64,000 nucleotides of DNA from an uncultured Clostridia bacterium (GTDB lineage: Bacteria; Bacillota; Clostridia; Christensenellales; Borkfalkiaceae), in the NCBI GenBank assembly GCA_947589085.1, contig CANPZD010000005.1, positions 1 to 64,000 on the forward strand. The letters are read 5' to 3'. The notes under the pieces were generated by a model that did no database searches, was not told the origin of the DNA, and saw nothing but the letters and a program-made list of their open reading frames with translations. Both the position numbers and the translations under genes were made by a program. Numbering within the stretch: position 1 is the first letter of the stretch; each line of letters starts with the position of its first letter. This document shows positions 16,000-24,774 of this stretch, piece after piece.

Positions 16000-16499
16000 A
16001 ACTTGATCCCCGCCTGCGCGCGCTTCGAAAAAATCGCGCTCTCCCTTCCGGCCGCAACCGCCTTGAAAAGGACCGACAAGAGCGAACAAGTTCCGAATTC
16101 CTCGAAAAAGCGCTCGTCCGTCCAACCCGCTTCCGCAAGCCGCGCGCCGAGCTTTGCCAGCAGGGCGTTCTGTTTCCGGAAATAACTGCGCTGCGAATAG
16201 TTTTCGATCCGATCGCCGTACTCCCGCAGCCGGGCGCGGCGGCGAAAATATTTGTATTCGAGCAAAAACCGCTCCTCTTCCCGGAGCGCGCCGATCATGC
16301 GGGAAAGCTCTTCCGCAAGCGACGAGAGCCGCCGGGAACAAAATACTTCCTCCGCGACCGCGGCCGCGGCGTCCAGCGCGGTCGCATACGACGAAAAGGA
16401 CAGAACCGCCTTGTTGTATGCGGCCGTCTGCGCCGCCTCCGCAAAGCCGTTCATATGCGGATAGGCGTACAATAACGTTTTTACGATTTCCTGCTTCAT
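15768..16499 (-). CDS. Phage-type transcriptional regulator-like protein (ArpU/RinA style), extended C-terminus
   Basis: The first ~165 residues look coding. They are an Ala-rich helical N-terminal half, followed by YSQRSYFRKQNALLAKLGARLAEAGWT, which resembles the DNA-binding C-terminal part of late-gene regulators (ArpU/RinA type) found just before terminase genes. The last ~77 residues are antisense to the transmembrane end of the convergent gene and are low complexity, so the natural stop may have been lost when the two genes came together. The ATG at 16499 has no strong ribosome site. It could control the head module; function is inferred from position and motif style. Confidence 0.6.
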   Translation of the reverse strand: MKQEIVKTLLYAYPHMNGFAEAAQTAAYNKAVLSFSSYATALDAAAAVAEEVFCSRRLSSLAEELSRMIGALREEERFLLEYKYFRRRARLREYGDRIENYSQRSYFRKQNALLAKLGARLAEAGWTDERFFEEFGTCSLLSVLFKAVAAGRESAIFSKRAQAGIKFQKSERSESGGGSERFFPRSTKAATATAAAHATQIATICTALSPPVFADPGSPSAGPDGTLRKSSFRSKAGSSRSGI

Positions 16500-16666
16500 G
16501 GTCTTACCTGCGAAAAATTTCCCGTATCATCGGGCGGTATAAAAATAAATCAAACGTTCCGAAAAAATTACGAACTTTTGTTTGCATTCTCATTGTAGCA
16601 CAGAATGTTGACAGACGGTTGCCGGTATGCCAGAATTTTTGAAAAACTTTTTTTCGCGGAAAACAA

Positions 16667-16695
16667 TTGCCTTTCCCGCGTGTGCATGATATAAT
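16667..16695 (+). promoter_or_regulatory. Promoter giving a probable leaderless mRNA
   Basis: TTGCCT (16667-16672), 17 bp, perfect TATAAT (16690-16695). The ATG at 16704 is 8 nt after the -10 box, so the predicted transcription start is at or next to the start codon. Confidence 0.75.
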
Positions 16696-16703
16696 AAACT
16701 TGT

Positions 16704-19265
16704 ATGAGTATTTCGCGCGCGAACTTCAAATACGCTCTGGCGGGAGCCTGTCTCGCCGCCGCGGCATGCGCCGCGGGCGGCGCTTCCTTTTGCGGCGCCG
16801 CCGCCCAAACCGCCTCGCTGACGCAGCGGGACGCCTCGCTCTTTCTTCCCACGACGTACGAACAGTACCTCGAACTCGAAGCGCCCAAAGACGTTGCGGT
16901 GAGCGATACGCACATTGCGGTCGCGGACGGCAATAAGATCTATCTCTATACCAAGGGCGGAGACGAATACCGCGTTTACACACGCGGCTCCGAGGAAGCG
17001 GGACGCATCGGAAAGATCCAGCTTGTAGGCGAACTTCTGTATTTTACCGACGCCGGCATGACGTTGCATACGCTCGATCCCGACGCCGCCGATTTCGACG
17101 TGAAAGATATCGGCTATTCTCTCACGAGCTTCGTCGTGGCGAACGGAAAACTCTACGGCACGACCGCCGCCGGGACCACCGCTTCGCTCTACTCGCTCAA
17201 TCTCGACGGCTCGACGGATTTCGACTACGCACAGCCCTTGGTGACGGCGCTGCCCGCGGAACTGCCCATGACGTTCGCCGGCGATACCCTCTACTATGCG
17301 GACGGCAATATGGTCTACCCGATCGACACGAAAACCGACGCGAAAGGGACCGGACTTGTGCTCGCGCAGACCGAGGAACCCATCCGGCCCGACTTCATCT
17401 GCGCGGTCGGGGAAAAAATGTACTTCACCGATCGCATCACGGGGCGGCTGCAGGTCTCCGATCTCAACGGAACCACCTCCGCCGTCGACGGCCTTGCGGG
17501 CACGTATACGGCGCTCGCCTCCTGCGGGGACAAGCTCTACTGCGTAAAAAACGACGCCGTGCGCGAATATTCCACCGCGGAGAGCGCCTTTACGGGATAT
17601 GAGATCACGGCGGCGTCCTCTTCGGTCAATCGCCTCTCGGGCGCGGTAGACGCCGCGCGCGCCGGAGATCTTCTCGTCACGGCAGACGCCGGAAACCGCC
17701 GCGTCTCCGTCTACAATGCGGCAAGCGGAACTTTCACGAGCCTCAAACCGGACGACGCGGAATTTGTTCCGCAATTCGTCGCCACCGACGGCGAGCTGAT
17801 CGCCTTTTCGTCGGGAAAGCGCGTCTATCTCACCGAATACGGTACGGATACCTTTTACTACGCGGACGAAGCCGACGACATCAAAGGCATCGCCTGCGTG
17901 TTCGGCGTCACCTATTACGTGACCCAGCATCGGCGGGGAAGCCTGAAAATCGCAGACGGCAATACGGAGCGCGCCTTCACGACCGCGGGAAGCCGCCGTC
18001 CCGAAGCGCTCGCGGCCGATCTGTACGGCAATCTCTACATCGCCGAGAGCGACGGAGCGGTGTACGCCTTCGAAGAGCGGGATTTTCTGGTCGAGACGGA
18101 GACCGGAACAAAACTTGAATACAGTCTGCCCGACGGCTTCAAATCTCTCCGCACCGACTTTGCGGGGAATCTCTATTGCCTTTCGGGCAATGCGCTCTTC
18201 CGGAATGGCGACGCGTTTTCGTCCGTCCTCGGGAGCGATTTTGTGTATACCATGTCCGCGACCTCGCCGCTTGCGTTTGCGCTCGGTTTCGAGGACGACG
18301 AGGTGTATTTCCTGTTCGGGGACTTCCTCGTGCGCTCGAACGCGGGCGCGCTCGGATTTCCCACGCTCAGCACGATCTCCTCGGAAAAAACGTACGACGA
18401 ACTTCGCCGCACGCACGCGCCGGAAGAGATCCGCACGATCGACGTTGCGGAGCGCGAGATTGCCATTTCCGTCGATTTAGCACAACTGGGGTCGGAAAGC
18501 GAATATTTCGCCTATGCCGGGCGCACGCGCATTGCGCAGGCGGGCAAGGGCGTTTTGCTTGCGGAAACGGCGACGCACCGCGTGGTGGCTCTGTACGAAT
18601 CCCATGCGCAGAGCGTCTATCTCCTGCGCAAAGACGAGCGGATCCCGTCCGCGCCCGACTATCGGGAAACTCGGACGTCCGCCTATCTTACGAACAATAT
18701 CTATCTCTACTCCTATCCGGCCGTTCTGCTCGACCACTATCCCTGCGACAAGGAGAGCTGCGAACACGAACCCGTCGCTTCCGTGCCCACGCATACGGAC
18801 GCGCCCCTTCCCCGCGGCATGAAAGTGACCGTTCTCGGGATCCTCTCGGCGCCCGAACGCGAATATGCCTATGTCGGGATCGCCGATCGGGAGGACGCTC
18901 TCGGATATCTCCCCGCGGTATACCTCACGGAGATCGATCCGATCCCGGAAAACAGCGCGGACTATCTCATCGGAAAACTCAAATCGGATCTCGAGTTCAC
19001 ATCCGGCGACGGCAGGAAGATCACGCTGCCCGCACGCACTTCCGTACGGCTGTACGGCGACGATAAAGCCGGATATACTGCGCGGTATACGGCGCAGGAC
19101 GGCACCGAATTTTCGGCAAACGTGAAAAAGGCCGACATCGATTGGGGGGAAAACGATACGCTGCGCATCGCGCTCATCGTCATTCTCTCCGTGATCGCGG
19201 TCCTCATTATCGGAGTTTACGTCTATCTGCTTCCGCGCAAGCCGAAATCCGAAAAGAAAAAATAA
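16704..19265 (+). CDS. Large anchored surface protein with beta-propeller/NHL-like and SH3-like domains
   Basis: The 853-residue protein has an N-terminal signal segment (FKYALAGACLAAAACAAGGASF). About 550 residues of repeating strands follow (DVAVSDTHIAVADGNKIYLY, LAADLYGNLYIAESDGAVYAF), fitting one or two NHL-type beta-propellers, then an SH3-like region (~residues 650-790). A C-terminal transmembrane helix ends in PRKPKSEKKK. It is therefore probably anchored to the membrane and exposed outside. A Cys-rich loop (CDKESCEHEP) lies near 680. There is no ribosome site because the transcript appears leaderless. A strong terminator follows. Binding target unknown; the plan is shared with the gene at 15298. 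Confidence 0.8.
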   Translation: MSISRANFKYALAGACLAAAACAAGGASFCGAAAQTASLTQRDASLFLPTTYEQYLELEAPKDVAVSDTHIAVADGNKIYLYTKGGDEYRVYTRGSEEAGRIGKIQLVGELLYFTDAGMTLHTLDPDAADFDVKDIGYSLTSFVVANGKLYGTTAAGTTASLYSLNLDGSTDFDYAQPLVTALPAELPMTFAGDTLYYADGNMVYPIDTKTDAKGTGLVLAQTEEPIRPDFICAVGEKMYFTDRITGRLQVSDLNGTTSAVDGLAGTYTALASCGDKLYCVKNDAVREYSTAESAFTGYEITAASSSVNRLSGAVDAARAGDLLVTADAGNRRVSVYNAASGTFTSLKPDDAEFVPQFVATDGELIAFSSGKRVYLTEYGTDTFYYADEADDIKGIACVFGVTYYVTQHRRGSLKIADGNTERAFTTAGSRRPEALAADLYGNLYIAESDGAVYAFEERDFLVETETGTKLEYSLPDGFKSLRTDFAGNLYCLSGNALFRNGDAFSSVLGSDFVYTMSATSPLAFALGFEDDEVYFLFGDFLVRSNAGALGFPTLSTISSEKTYDELRRTHAPEEIRTIDVAEREIAISVDLAQLGSESEYFAYAGRTRIAQAGKGVLLAETATHRVVALYESHAQSVYLLRKDERIPSAPDYRETRTSAYLTNNIYLYSYPAVLLDHYPCDKESCEHEPVASVPTHTDAPLPRGMKVTVLGILSAPEREYAYVGIADREDALGYLPAVYLTEIDPIPENSADYLIGKLKSDLEFTSGDGRKITLPARTSVRLYGDDKAGYTARYTAQDGTEFSANVKKADIDWGENDTLRIALIVILSVIAVLIIGVYVYLLPRKPKSEKKK

Positions 19266-19282
19266 ATTCCGTTCCACGGATC

Positions 19283-19312
19283 AAATTCCCCGCAGCCGCG
19301 GGGAATTTTTTT
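19283..19312 (+). terminator. Intrinsic terminator
   Basis: AAATTCCCCGC pairs with GCGGGGAATTT, ending in seven T residues. Confidence 0.9.
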
Positions 19313-19439
19313 GCGCTGCGGCCGAGGTTTTTCCGAAAATACCGCCGCTTTGCTCCGTTTTTCAACCCCATTGCGGCATTTTTGAGCGGATTCCAACCCC
19401 CGGCGGCGCTTTTGGGATCGGGGATACGGCTGTCTGTTT

Positions 19440-19469
19440 TTCAATAAAATTCCCGCAATGTCATATACT
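19440..19469 (+). promoter_or_regulatory. Promoter of murG-like gene, probable leaderless start
   Basis: A TATACT -10 box (19464-19469) ends only 6 nt before the ATG at 19476; the best -35 (TTCAAT, 19440-19445) is weak at 18 bp. No ribosome site is possible in so short a leader. Confidence 0.55.
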
Positions 19470-19475
19470 GCATGT

Positions 19476-20534
19476 ATGAAACGCATCCTCTTTACGGGCG
19501 GCGGCAGCGCGGGGCACGTTGTGCCGAATCTTGCCGTCATGCGGGAACTCCGCTATTCGCACGAACTGCTCTATATGGGCACGGGCGGCATCGAACAGAC
19601 GCTCGTGGGCAATGCCGGCTACCCGTTTTTCCGCGTGGACTGCCCGAAACTGATCCGGTCTTTCACGGCAGAGAACCTGAAGATCCCTTTCCGGCTGCGG
19701 GCCGCCGAACGGCAGGCGCTCGGGATTTTGGAAAAAAGAAAACCCGACCTTGTGTTTTCCAAGGGCGGTTTTGCAAGCTATCCGGCCGTATGGGCCGCGC
19801 ATAAGCTGAATATTCCCGTTCTGACGCACGAAAGCGATCTCTCTCCGGGGCTGTGCACCAAACTCATTGCAAGGCGCTGCGCCGCGGTTTTGACCTCTTT
19901 CCCCGATACGGCGGAAAAATTCCGCAACGGCGTTTACACCGGCTCTCCCGTGAGAAGGGAACTTCTGTGCGGCGAAAAACAGCGCGCGCGCAAAAAATTC
20001 GGACTCCCGGAAAAAGGATCCGTTCTGCTCGTTTTCGGCGGCGGCAGCGGAAGCCGCGCGATCAATCGGGCCGTGGAAGAGGCTCTGCCCGCCCTGCTGG
20101 AACACTTTTCCGTTCTTCATATCTGCGGAAAATCCGCGCAGGAAAACCGCGATCTTCCCTCTTCCTCTTCCGGAAACGCATATCTCAGGAAAGATTACGA
20201 ATCCGATATGGGCAGCGCGTACGCCTGCGCGGACGTCGTGCTTGCGCGCGCGGGCAGCAATACGGTATTTGAGATCCTCGCGCTCAAAAAGCGCGCCGTG
20301 CTCGTGCCGCTTTCCCACAGTTCCCGCGGCGATCAGATCGAGAATGCGCGCTATTTCGAAAAGCGGGGTCTCGTGAAAATCTTACCCGAAGAGCGGCTCG
20401 GCGAACTCGTGCAGGCCGTATGCGAAGCGGAAACCGATCCGGTTTTGGGCAAAAATCTCGAAAGCGCCGCGTTGAAGAGCGGAACGGACTGCATCGTGCA
20501 GTACATTAAAAAAACGCTGTCCGCCGAAACATAA
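19476..20534 (+). CDS. murG: UDP-N-acetylglucosamine--lipid I GlcNAc transferase (MurG-type)
   Basis: MurG is a GT28 glycosyltransferase at the inner face of the membrane that converts lipid I to lipid II in peptidoglycan synthesis. The 352-residue product has the donor-independent G-loop TGGGSAGHVVPNLAV at the N-terminus, SKGGFASYPAVWAAH, THESDLSPGL, a second G-loop VFGGGSGSRAINRAV, and ARAGSNTVFEIL with the UDP-GlcNAc-binding Glu. The start at 19476 is the usual N-terminus, MKRILFTGGG; an upstream ATG at 19458 lies inside the promoter. It stands alone, not in a dcw cluster, so a second paralogue elsewhere is possible. Convergent with yunB, 2 nt apart. Confidence 0.9.
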   Translation: MKRILFTGGGSAGHVVPNLAVMRELRYSHELLYMGTGGIEQTLVGNAGYPFFRVDCPKLIRSFTAENLKIPFRLRAAERQALGILEKRKPDLVFSKGGFASYPAVWAAHKLNIPVLTHESDLSPGLCTKLIARRCAAVLTSFPDTAEKFRNGVYTGSPVRRELLCGEKQRARKKFGLPEKGSVLLVFGGGSGSRAINRAVEEALPALLEHFSVLHICGKSAQENRDLPSSSSGNAYLRKDYESDMGSAYACADVVLARAGSNTVFEILALKKRAVLVPLSHSSRGDQIENARYFEKRGLVKILPEERLGELVQAVCEAETDPVLGKNLESAALKSGTDCIVQYIKKTLSAET

Positions 20535-20536
20535 AT

Positions 20537-21226
20537 TTATCCCGCGGGCGGCGCCAAACTGTATTTTCCGTCAAAGATGTCCGCCTGCAAATACGTGTCC
20601 GGGATCTTCCCCACAAGCACGCTTTCGCATATGAGCACTTCCGTCAGTGAAGCGAAATTGCTCGTCCCGGAAGGCATGATGATGGAGATATCCGCAACGA
20701 TCTCGAGATAGATGGAATGTTTGGTCTGATTAATCCCGGCTTGCTCGAATTTGGAAACGAAGCTGCAGGCCACGTTCGAAATGGGAATGATCTTCATATG
20801 GATCTTCGGCCCGAAGCCGGACCACGCTTCGATCCCGAAAAACGCGCCGAGCGGAACGTCTACCCCGCTTTCGCTCATCGTCTGCAAATTCTGCTGCGAC
20901 ATATAGGCGGCGTCACGCGCAATGCGGTTGATCTGCAGAGAATCGGACGTGATCGCCGTGATCTCGCCTTGTTCCGAACGCTCCACCGTGATAAGATCTT
21001 CATAGCGCACCGCGTCGGAGAGCGTATAATAGATCGCATCGTTTACGGCAACCGTGGTGATCGAACGCATATTTGCCTCGGCGATCGCCTTCAGAACGCG
21101 CGTGGCGTTGACATGGAACAGCACGATCAGCGTGATCAAACCGCCCAAAAGAAAGAAGAGAAGGGCAAGACGCTTGAATTTTTTTCTGCGGGAACGGTAT
21201 TTCACGCTCTTATCGTATGCGCGCAC
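20537..21226 (-). CDS. yunB: Sporulation protein YunB
   Basis: The 229-residue protein has the YunB layout: a basic N-terminus (YRSRRKKFKRL), one transmembrane helix (~residues 20-40), then an extracytoplasmic part with INRIARDAAYMSQQNLQ, VPLGAFFGIEAWSGFGPKIHMKIIP, and the closing EVLICESVLVGKIPDTYLQ. YunB is made in the mother cell under SigmaE in Bacillus and is needed for normal spore assembly. The start is GTG at 21226 with no ribosome site and an AT-rich CATAAT about 11 nt upstream, again suggesting a very short leader. Convergent with murG. Confidence 0.9.
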   Translation of the reverse strand: MRAYDKSVKYRSRRKKFKRLALLFFLLGGLITLIVLFHVNATRVLKAIAEANMRSITTVAVNDAIYYTLSDAVRYEDLITVERSEQGEITAITSDSLQINRIARDAAYMSQQNLQTMSESGVDVPLGAFFGIEAWSGFGPKIHMKIIPISNVACSFVSKFEQAGINQTKHSIYLEIVADISIIMPSGTSNFASLTEVLICESVLVGKIPDTYLQADIFDGKYSLAPPAG

Positions 21227-21458
21227 GCCCGCGCATTATTATGAGTTTTCAGAATTTCAAAGCGCAGCATGCGGAGGCATTTTATTTCGACAAAAATCGA
21301 AATATGCAAAAAAATCCGTAAAAATCATAAAAAATCAAGCAAAATATTTTGATTTTAATTATTTTGATAATTATCGAAATTATAATTTAATCTGAAAATA
21401 ATGCTTTTAAGAAGAGTTTTCCGCCCTTGCAGCCGCCGCATGAAAGATTTTTATAACA

Positions 21459-21491
21459 AAAAAAGAACGCCGGGATCCCGGCGTTCTTTTT
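21459..21491 (-). terminator. Intrinsic terminator after ilvE; AT-rich spacer beside it
   Basis: AAAAGAACGCCGGGA pairs perfectly with its complement and has T-runs on both strands. The 21227-21458 stretch between it and yunB is very AT-rich with scattered short inverted repeats and holds no gene that I can support. Confidence 0.85.
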
Positions 21492-21497
21492 CGCTTT

Positions 21498-22556
21498 TCA
21501 GAAGATCTTTTTCACCCAACCGTATCGATCGGGAAGCGTTCCGCGCTGGATCCCGGTCAGCGTATCATAGAGCAGCGCCGCCGTTTCCCCCATCTGCGTT
21601 CCGATCTTCATCGTCTCGCCGCGGTAACAGATCTCTCCCACGGGCGAGATCACGGCCGCGGTCCCCGTCCCGAACGCCTCGGTGAGCGTGCCGGCTTGCG
21701 AAGCTTTTACAAGTTCTTCCACGGAGATCCGCCGTTCGCTCACGCGCCTGCCGAGATTGTTCAGAATGGCGATGCAGCTCTTTCGCGTGATCCCCGGCAG
21801 GATCGTACCGGAGAGCGAAGGCGTAACCGTTTCGCCGTCGATCACAAAGAAGATGTTCATGGATCCCACTTCTTCGACGTATTTCTTCTCCGCGGGATCC
21901 AGCCAGAGCACCTGATCGAATCCCTTGCGCCTTGCGATCTCGGCCGCTTTCAGGCTCGCGGCGTAATTCCCGAGGCACTTCGCTTCCCCGGTCCCTCCCG
22001 GGGCGACGCGCGCATACACGTCCTCGGCCAACAGCTTCACGGGCTGCGTGCCGTGCGCAAAATAGCTGCCTACCGGCGAGAGCAGAATAAAAAACAGATA
22101 CTCCGAGGAAGCATGCACGCCGAGTTCGGCGCGTGTTGCGACGATGGCCGGACGGATATACAGCGCCGTGCCCGGCCCGTGCGGGATCCAATCCTTTTCC
22201 AGCCGCAGCAGCGTTTCGAGTCCCTCTTCGGCGAGCGCTTCCGGAAAGGCGGGAATACACATCCGGTCCGCCGAACGTTGCATGCGCGCCCAGTTTTCTT
22301 CGGGGCGGAACACGCCGATCGACCCGTCCGGCTGCAAAAAGGCCTTCATGCCCTCGAAGATGCCCTGCGCATAATGAAATACGCTCGCCGCAGGATCGAA
22401 CGCGATCGGCTCGTTCGGAACGACGGCGGCGTCGTACCAGCCGATCCCTTCCCGATAACGCATGGTGAATATGTAGTCGGTGAAATATTTTCCGAACCCG
22501 AGGGCGGAATCTTCCGCGGGCTTCGGCTTCGGAACCGCACGTTGTATGATCTTCAT
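21498..22556 (-). CDS. ilvE: Branched-chain amino acid aminotransferase
   Basis: This 352-residue PLP enzyme of fold type IV transfers the amino group between Leu/Ile/Val and 2-oxoglutarate. Class II BCAT landmarks are visible: FHYAQGIFEGMKAF, LYIRPAIVATRAELGVHAS, GEAKCLGNYAASLKAAEIARRKGFDQVLWLD (in part, with the catalytic Lys in the NYAASLKA segment), EVGSMNIFFV and LPGITRKSCI. The ATG at 22556 follows ttcggaggtcc. Neighbour yigZ lies upstream with a terminator in between, so ilvE probably has its own transcript. No other branched-chain biosynthesis gene is in the window. Confidence 0.95.
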   Translation of the reverse strand: MKIIQRAVPKPKPAEDSALGFGKYFTDYIFTMRYREGIGWYDAAVVPNEPIAFDPAASVFHYAQGIFEGMKAFLQPDGSIGVFRPEENWARMQRSADRMCIPAFPEALAEEGLETLLRLEKDWIPHGPGTALYIRPAIVATRAELGVHASSEYLFFILLSPVGSYFAHGTQPVKLLAEDVYARVAPGGTGEAKCLGNYAASLKAAEIARRKGFDQVLWLDPAEKKYVEEVGSMNIFFVIDGETVTPSLSGTILPGITRKSCIAILNNLGRRVSERRISVEELVKASQAGTLTEAFGTGTAAVISPVGEICYRGETMKIGTQMGETAALLYDTLTGIQRGTLPDRYGWVKKIF

Positions 22557-22567
22557 ATGGACCTCCG

Positions 22568-22599
22568 AAAAAAATCCCCGCTCGCCACGAACGGGGGAT
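22568..22599 (-). terminator. Intrinsic terminator after yigZ-like gene
   Basis: On the minus strand CCCCG...CGGGG is followed by seven T residues. Confidence 0.75.
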
Positions 22600-23231
22600 C
22601 ATGCTTCCATGGGAAAGGGGTGAAAATACGTCGTCCCTTCCTCGATCGATACGCGCCCGTTGAGCGCGTTTACGAGCGCTTTAGAAAACGTTTCCCGCTT
22701 GCTTGCGCGCAATGCGACGGTGAACGCGGCGCCCGTTCCGAACTCCCTTTTGAGGATCTCCGCGCCGCTTGCCTCGAGGAATCGCATGCAAGCCTGCGTT
22801 TCGGAATAGCCGACGGAGAGTTTCAGTTCGGTGCAGAGATCGAATCTTCGCTTTTCCGCTGCCGCGGTGCAATCCGCGGCGGCCGAAGCGTACGCCCGCG
22901 TCAATCCGCCCGCGCCCAGCTTGATCCCGCCGAAGTAGCGCACGACGGCAACCGCCGTTTCATAGAGTTTCTGCGCCTTCAACACGCCCAGAATCGGCAT
23001 GCCGGCGGTTCCCTGCGGCTCGCCGTCGTCGGAAAATCTCTGCAAATTGCCGAGGCGGTCCGCGATATATCCGTAACACACGTGCGTCGCCATCGGATGG
23101 CGGGCGCGCACCTCGCTCAAAAACTTTCCGGCTTCCTCTTCCCCCGTCGTACGGGCGCAGTAGCCGAGAAACCGGGATCTTTCGATCACGAGTTCTGTTG
23201 AGGCCTCGCCGATGACGCCGATGTAATCCAT
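22599..23231 (-). CDS. YigZ/IMPACT family protein
   Basis: The 210-residue protein has both halves of the IMPACT/YigZ family. The N-terminal domain shows ERSRFLGYCARTTGEEEAGKFL, HPMATHVCYGYI, SDDGEPQGTAGMPIL and VVRYFGGIKLGAGGLTRAYASAA; the C-terminal ferredoxin-like half is less conserved. Family members bind ribosomes or nucleic acid; the bacterial role is not settled. Its ATG overlaps the stop of tyrS by one base (TAATG), so it is translationally coupled to tyrS. Longer frames upstream run inside tyrS and are not used. Confidence 0.92.
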   Translation of the reverse strand: MDYIGVIGEASTELVIERSRFLGYCARTTGEEEAGKFLSEVRARHPMATHVCYGYIADRLGNLQRFSDDGEPQGTAGMPILGVLKAQKLYETAVAVVRYFGGIKLGAGGLTRAYASAAADCTAAAEKRRFDLCTELKLSVGYSETQACMRFLEASGAEILKREFGTGAAFTVALRASKRETFSKALVNALNGRVSIEEGTTYFHPFPMEA

Positions 23232-24424
23232 TATGCGCGAACGACCTTGAGCCGTACTTTTTTGCCCTTGAAGAGCGTAAATTCTCCCGCGGGAAGCGGC
23301 GCATTCGCGTCGGAAACGCGGTCGCCGTTGACGGAAACGCCGCCCTGCTGAATGAGCCGTCTCGCTTCGCCGTTGCTCTTTGCCAGACCCGTTTCGACGA
23401 GCGCCTGCAAGACCGTTCCGCAGCTCTGCGAAATCGCCGCCGCGGGCATGTCGCCGCCGTCGCCGAACGCGCCCTTTGCCTCCGTCTGCGCCTTTAAGGC
23501 TTTTTCTTCGCCGTGCACCATCTTTGTAAGTTCGAAGGCAAGCCGTTCCTTGGCCGCATTGATGCGCTCGTCGCGATAGCGGCAAAGCTCGCCGATCTCC
23601 TCGAGCGGGACGAACGTGAGCAGCCGGAAGCATTTTTCCACGTCGGCGTCGGCAGTGTTGCGCCAGTACTGATAGAATTCGTACGGGCTTGTCTTGTTTT
23701 CGTCGAGCCACACGGCGCCCTTTTGCGTCTTGCCCATTTTTTTGCCTTCGCTCGTCGTGAGCAGCTGGAACGTCATGGCAAAGGCGGGTTTATGCTCTTT
23801 TCTGCGGATCAGATCGGCGCCGGCGAGAATATTGCTCCACTGGTCGTCGCCGCCCAATTCGAGCGAGCAGTTGTATTTGCGGTGCAGCACGAGGAAATCG
23901 TACGCCTGCATGAGCATGTAATTGAATTCGAGGAAAGAAAGTCCGCGCTCCATGCGCGATTTGAAGCATTCCGCAGTCAGCATCTTGTTGACGGAGAAAT
24001 GCACGCCGATCTCGCGCAGAAAATCGATATAGTTGAGATCCATCAGCCAATCCGCGTTGTTGACGATGATCGCGGCGTTTTCGCCCTCGAAGCGCAGAAA
24101 TTTCGACATCTGCTTTTTGAAACACTCGACGTGATACGCGACGGTCTCTTTCGTCATCATGGAGCGCATATCCGTCCTTCCGGTGGGATCGCCGACCATG
24201 GCCGTGCCGCCGCCGATGAGGATAATGGGCCGATGCCCTGCGTCCTGCATGTGTTTCATCGCGACAAGCTGCATGAAATGCCCCACGTGCAGGCTGTCTG
24301 CCGTGGGATCGTACCCCGTGTAGAAGGGCACGCTCTCGCGCCCGAGCAGCTCATACAGCTCCTCTTCGTACACCGTCTGCTTGATAAATCCCCGCGCGCG
24401 CAGGGTGTCCATTACGTTTTCCAT
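23231..24424 (-). CDS. tyrS: Tyrosine--tRNA ligase
   Basis: The 397-residue class I synthetase charges tRNA-Tyr. Motifs: the HIGH equivalent HVGHFMQLV near residue 48, [33 protein letters not shown], and the KMSKS equivalent KMGKTQKG near 230. A C-terminal S4 RNA-binding domain ([28 protein letters not shown], in part) follows. The ATG at 24424 follows ggagagg. A TATAAT lies on the minus strand ~35 nt upstream. Unlike many Firmicute synthetase genes, there is no room for a T-box leader (under 60 nt to the next gene), so regulation by uncharged tRNA at this site is unlikely. Confidence 0.96.
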   Translation of the reverse strand: MENVMDTLRARGFIKQTVYEEELYELLGRESVPFYTGYDPTADSLHVGHFMQLVAMKHMQDAGHRPIILIGGGTAMVGDPTGRTDMRSMMTKETVAYHVECFKKQMSKFLRFEGENAAIIVNNADWLMDLNYIDFLREIGVHFSVNKMLTAECFKSRMERGLSFLEFNYMLMQAYDFLVLHRKYNCSLELGGDDQWSNILAGADLIRRKEHKPAFAMTFQLLTTSEGKKMGKTQKGAVWLDENKTSPYEFYQYWRNTADADVEKCFRLLTFVPLEEIGELCRYRDERINAAKERLAFELTKMVHGEEKALKAQTEAKGAFGDGGDMPAAAISQSCGTVLQALVETGLAKSNGEARRLIQQGGVSVNGDRVSDANAPLPAGEFTLFKGKKVRLKVVRA

Positions 24425-24479
24425 CGGAAGTCCTCTCCAACTGTTTCTTCCGAAATTATACGCTTACGGGAAATTTTTG

Positions 24480-24686
24480 TCAAACAAACAGCGCGGGCGA
24501 ATAAAATTTTTCTGCGGATCCCCGTTCGCGCTCGGCCGCATTCAGACCGTGCAGCGCGGAAAGTTCGTCGAGCATTTCCTCGAAACTTTTGCCGCAGGCG
24601 ACCCTGCGCTTGAGCTGCGCGTTGCGGAAATTCCGCCGCTGCGCTTCGTGGATCCGAATGATTTTTTCGATTTCCGTCTCTTTCAT
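24480..24686 (-). CDS. Small helical hypothetical protein (68 aa)
   Basis: The product, MKETEIEKIIRIHEAQRRNF onward, is short, charged and helical with a single Cys and no membrane segment. The ATG at 24686 is favoured over an upstream in-frame start at 24716 because a TATAAT box ends 6 nt before it, the same leaderless spacing as other genes in the window. No family is recognised. It is divergent from the WYL regulator and lies just upstream of tyrS on the same strand. Confidence 0.55.
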   Translation of the reverse strand: MKETEIEKIIRIHEAQRRNFRNAQLKRRVACGKSFEEMLDELSALHGLNAAERERGSAEKFYSPALFV

Positions 24687-24709
24687 GCCCCTATTATATG
24701 GCCGAGAAC

Positions 24710-24738
24710 TTGACAATATCTGTCATAAATGATAAAAT
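24710..24738 (+). promoter_or_regulatory. Promoter of WYL regulator gene
   Basis: TTGACA (24710-24715), 17 bp, TAAAAT (24733-24738). TGTCATAAATGATA in the spacer and tATAAAATCCGACAG downstream have partial dyads that could be operator sites. The gene itself has a gagg ribosome site. Confidence 0.7.
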
Positions 24739-24774
24739 TTTTTTATAAAATCCGACAGAAAACGAGGAAACATT

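Noticed and set aside
23231..24480. T-box riboswitch for tyrS
   Set aside because: There are fewer than 60 nt between tyrS and the next gene, too short for a T-box.
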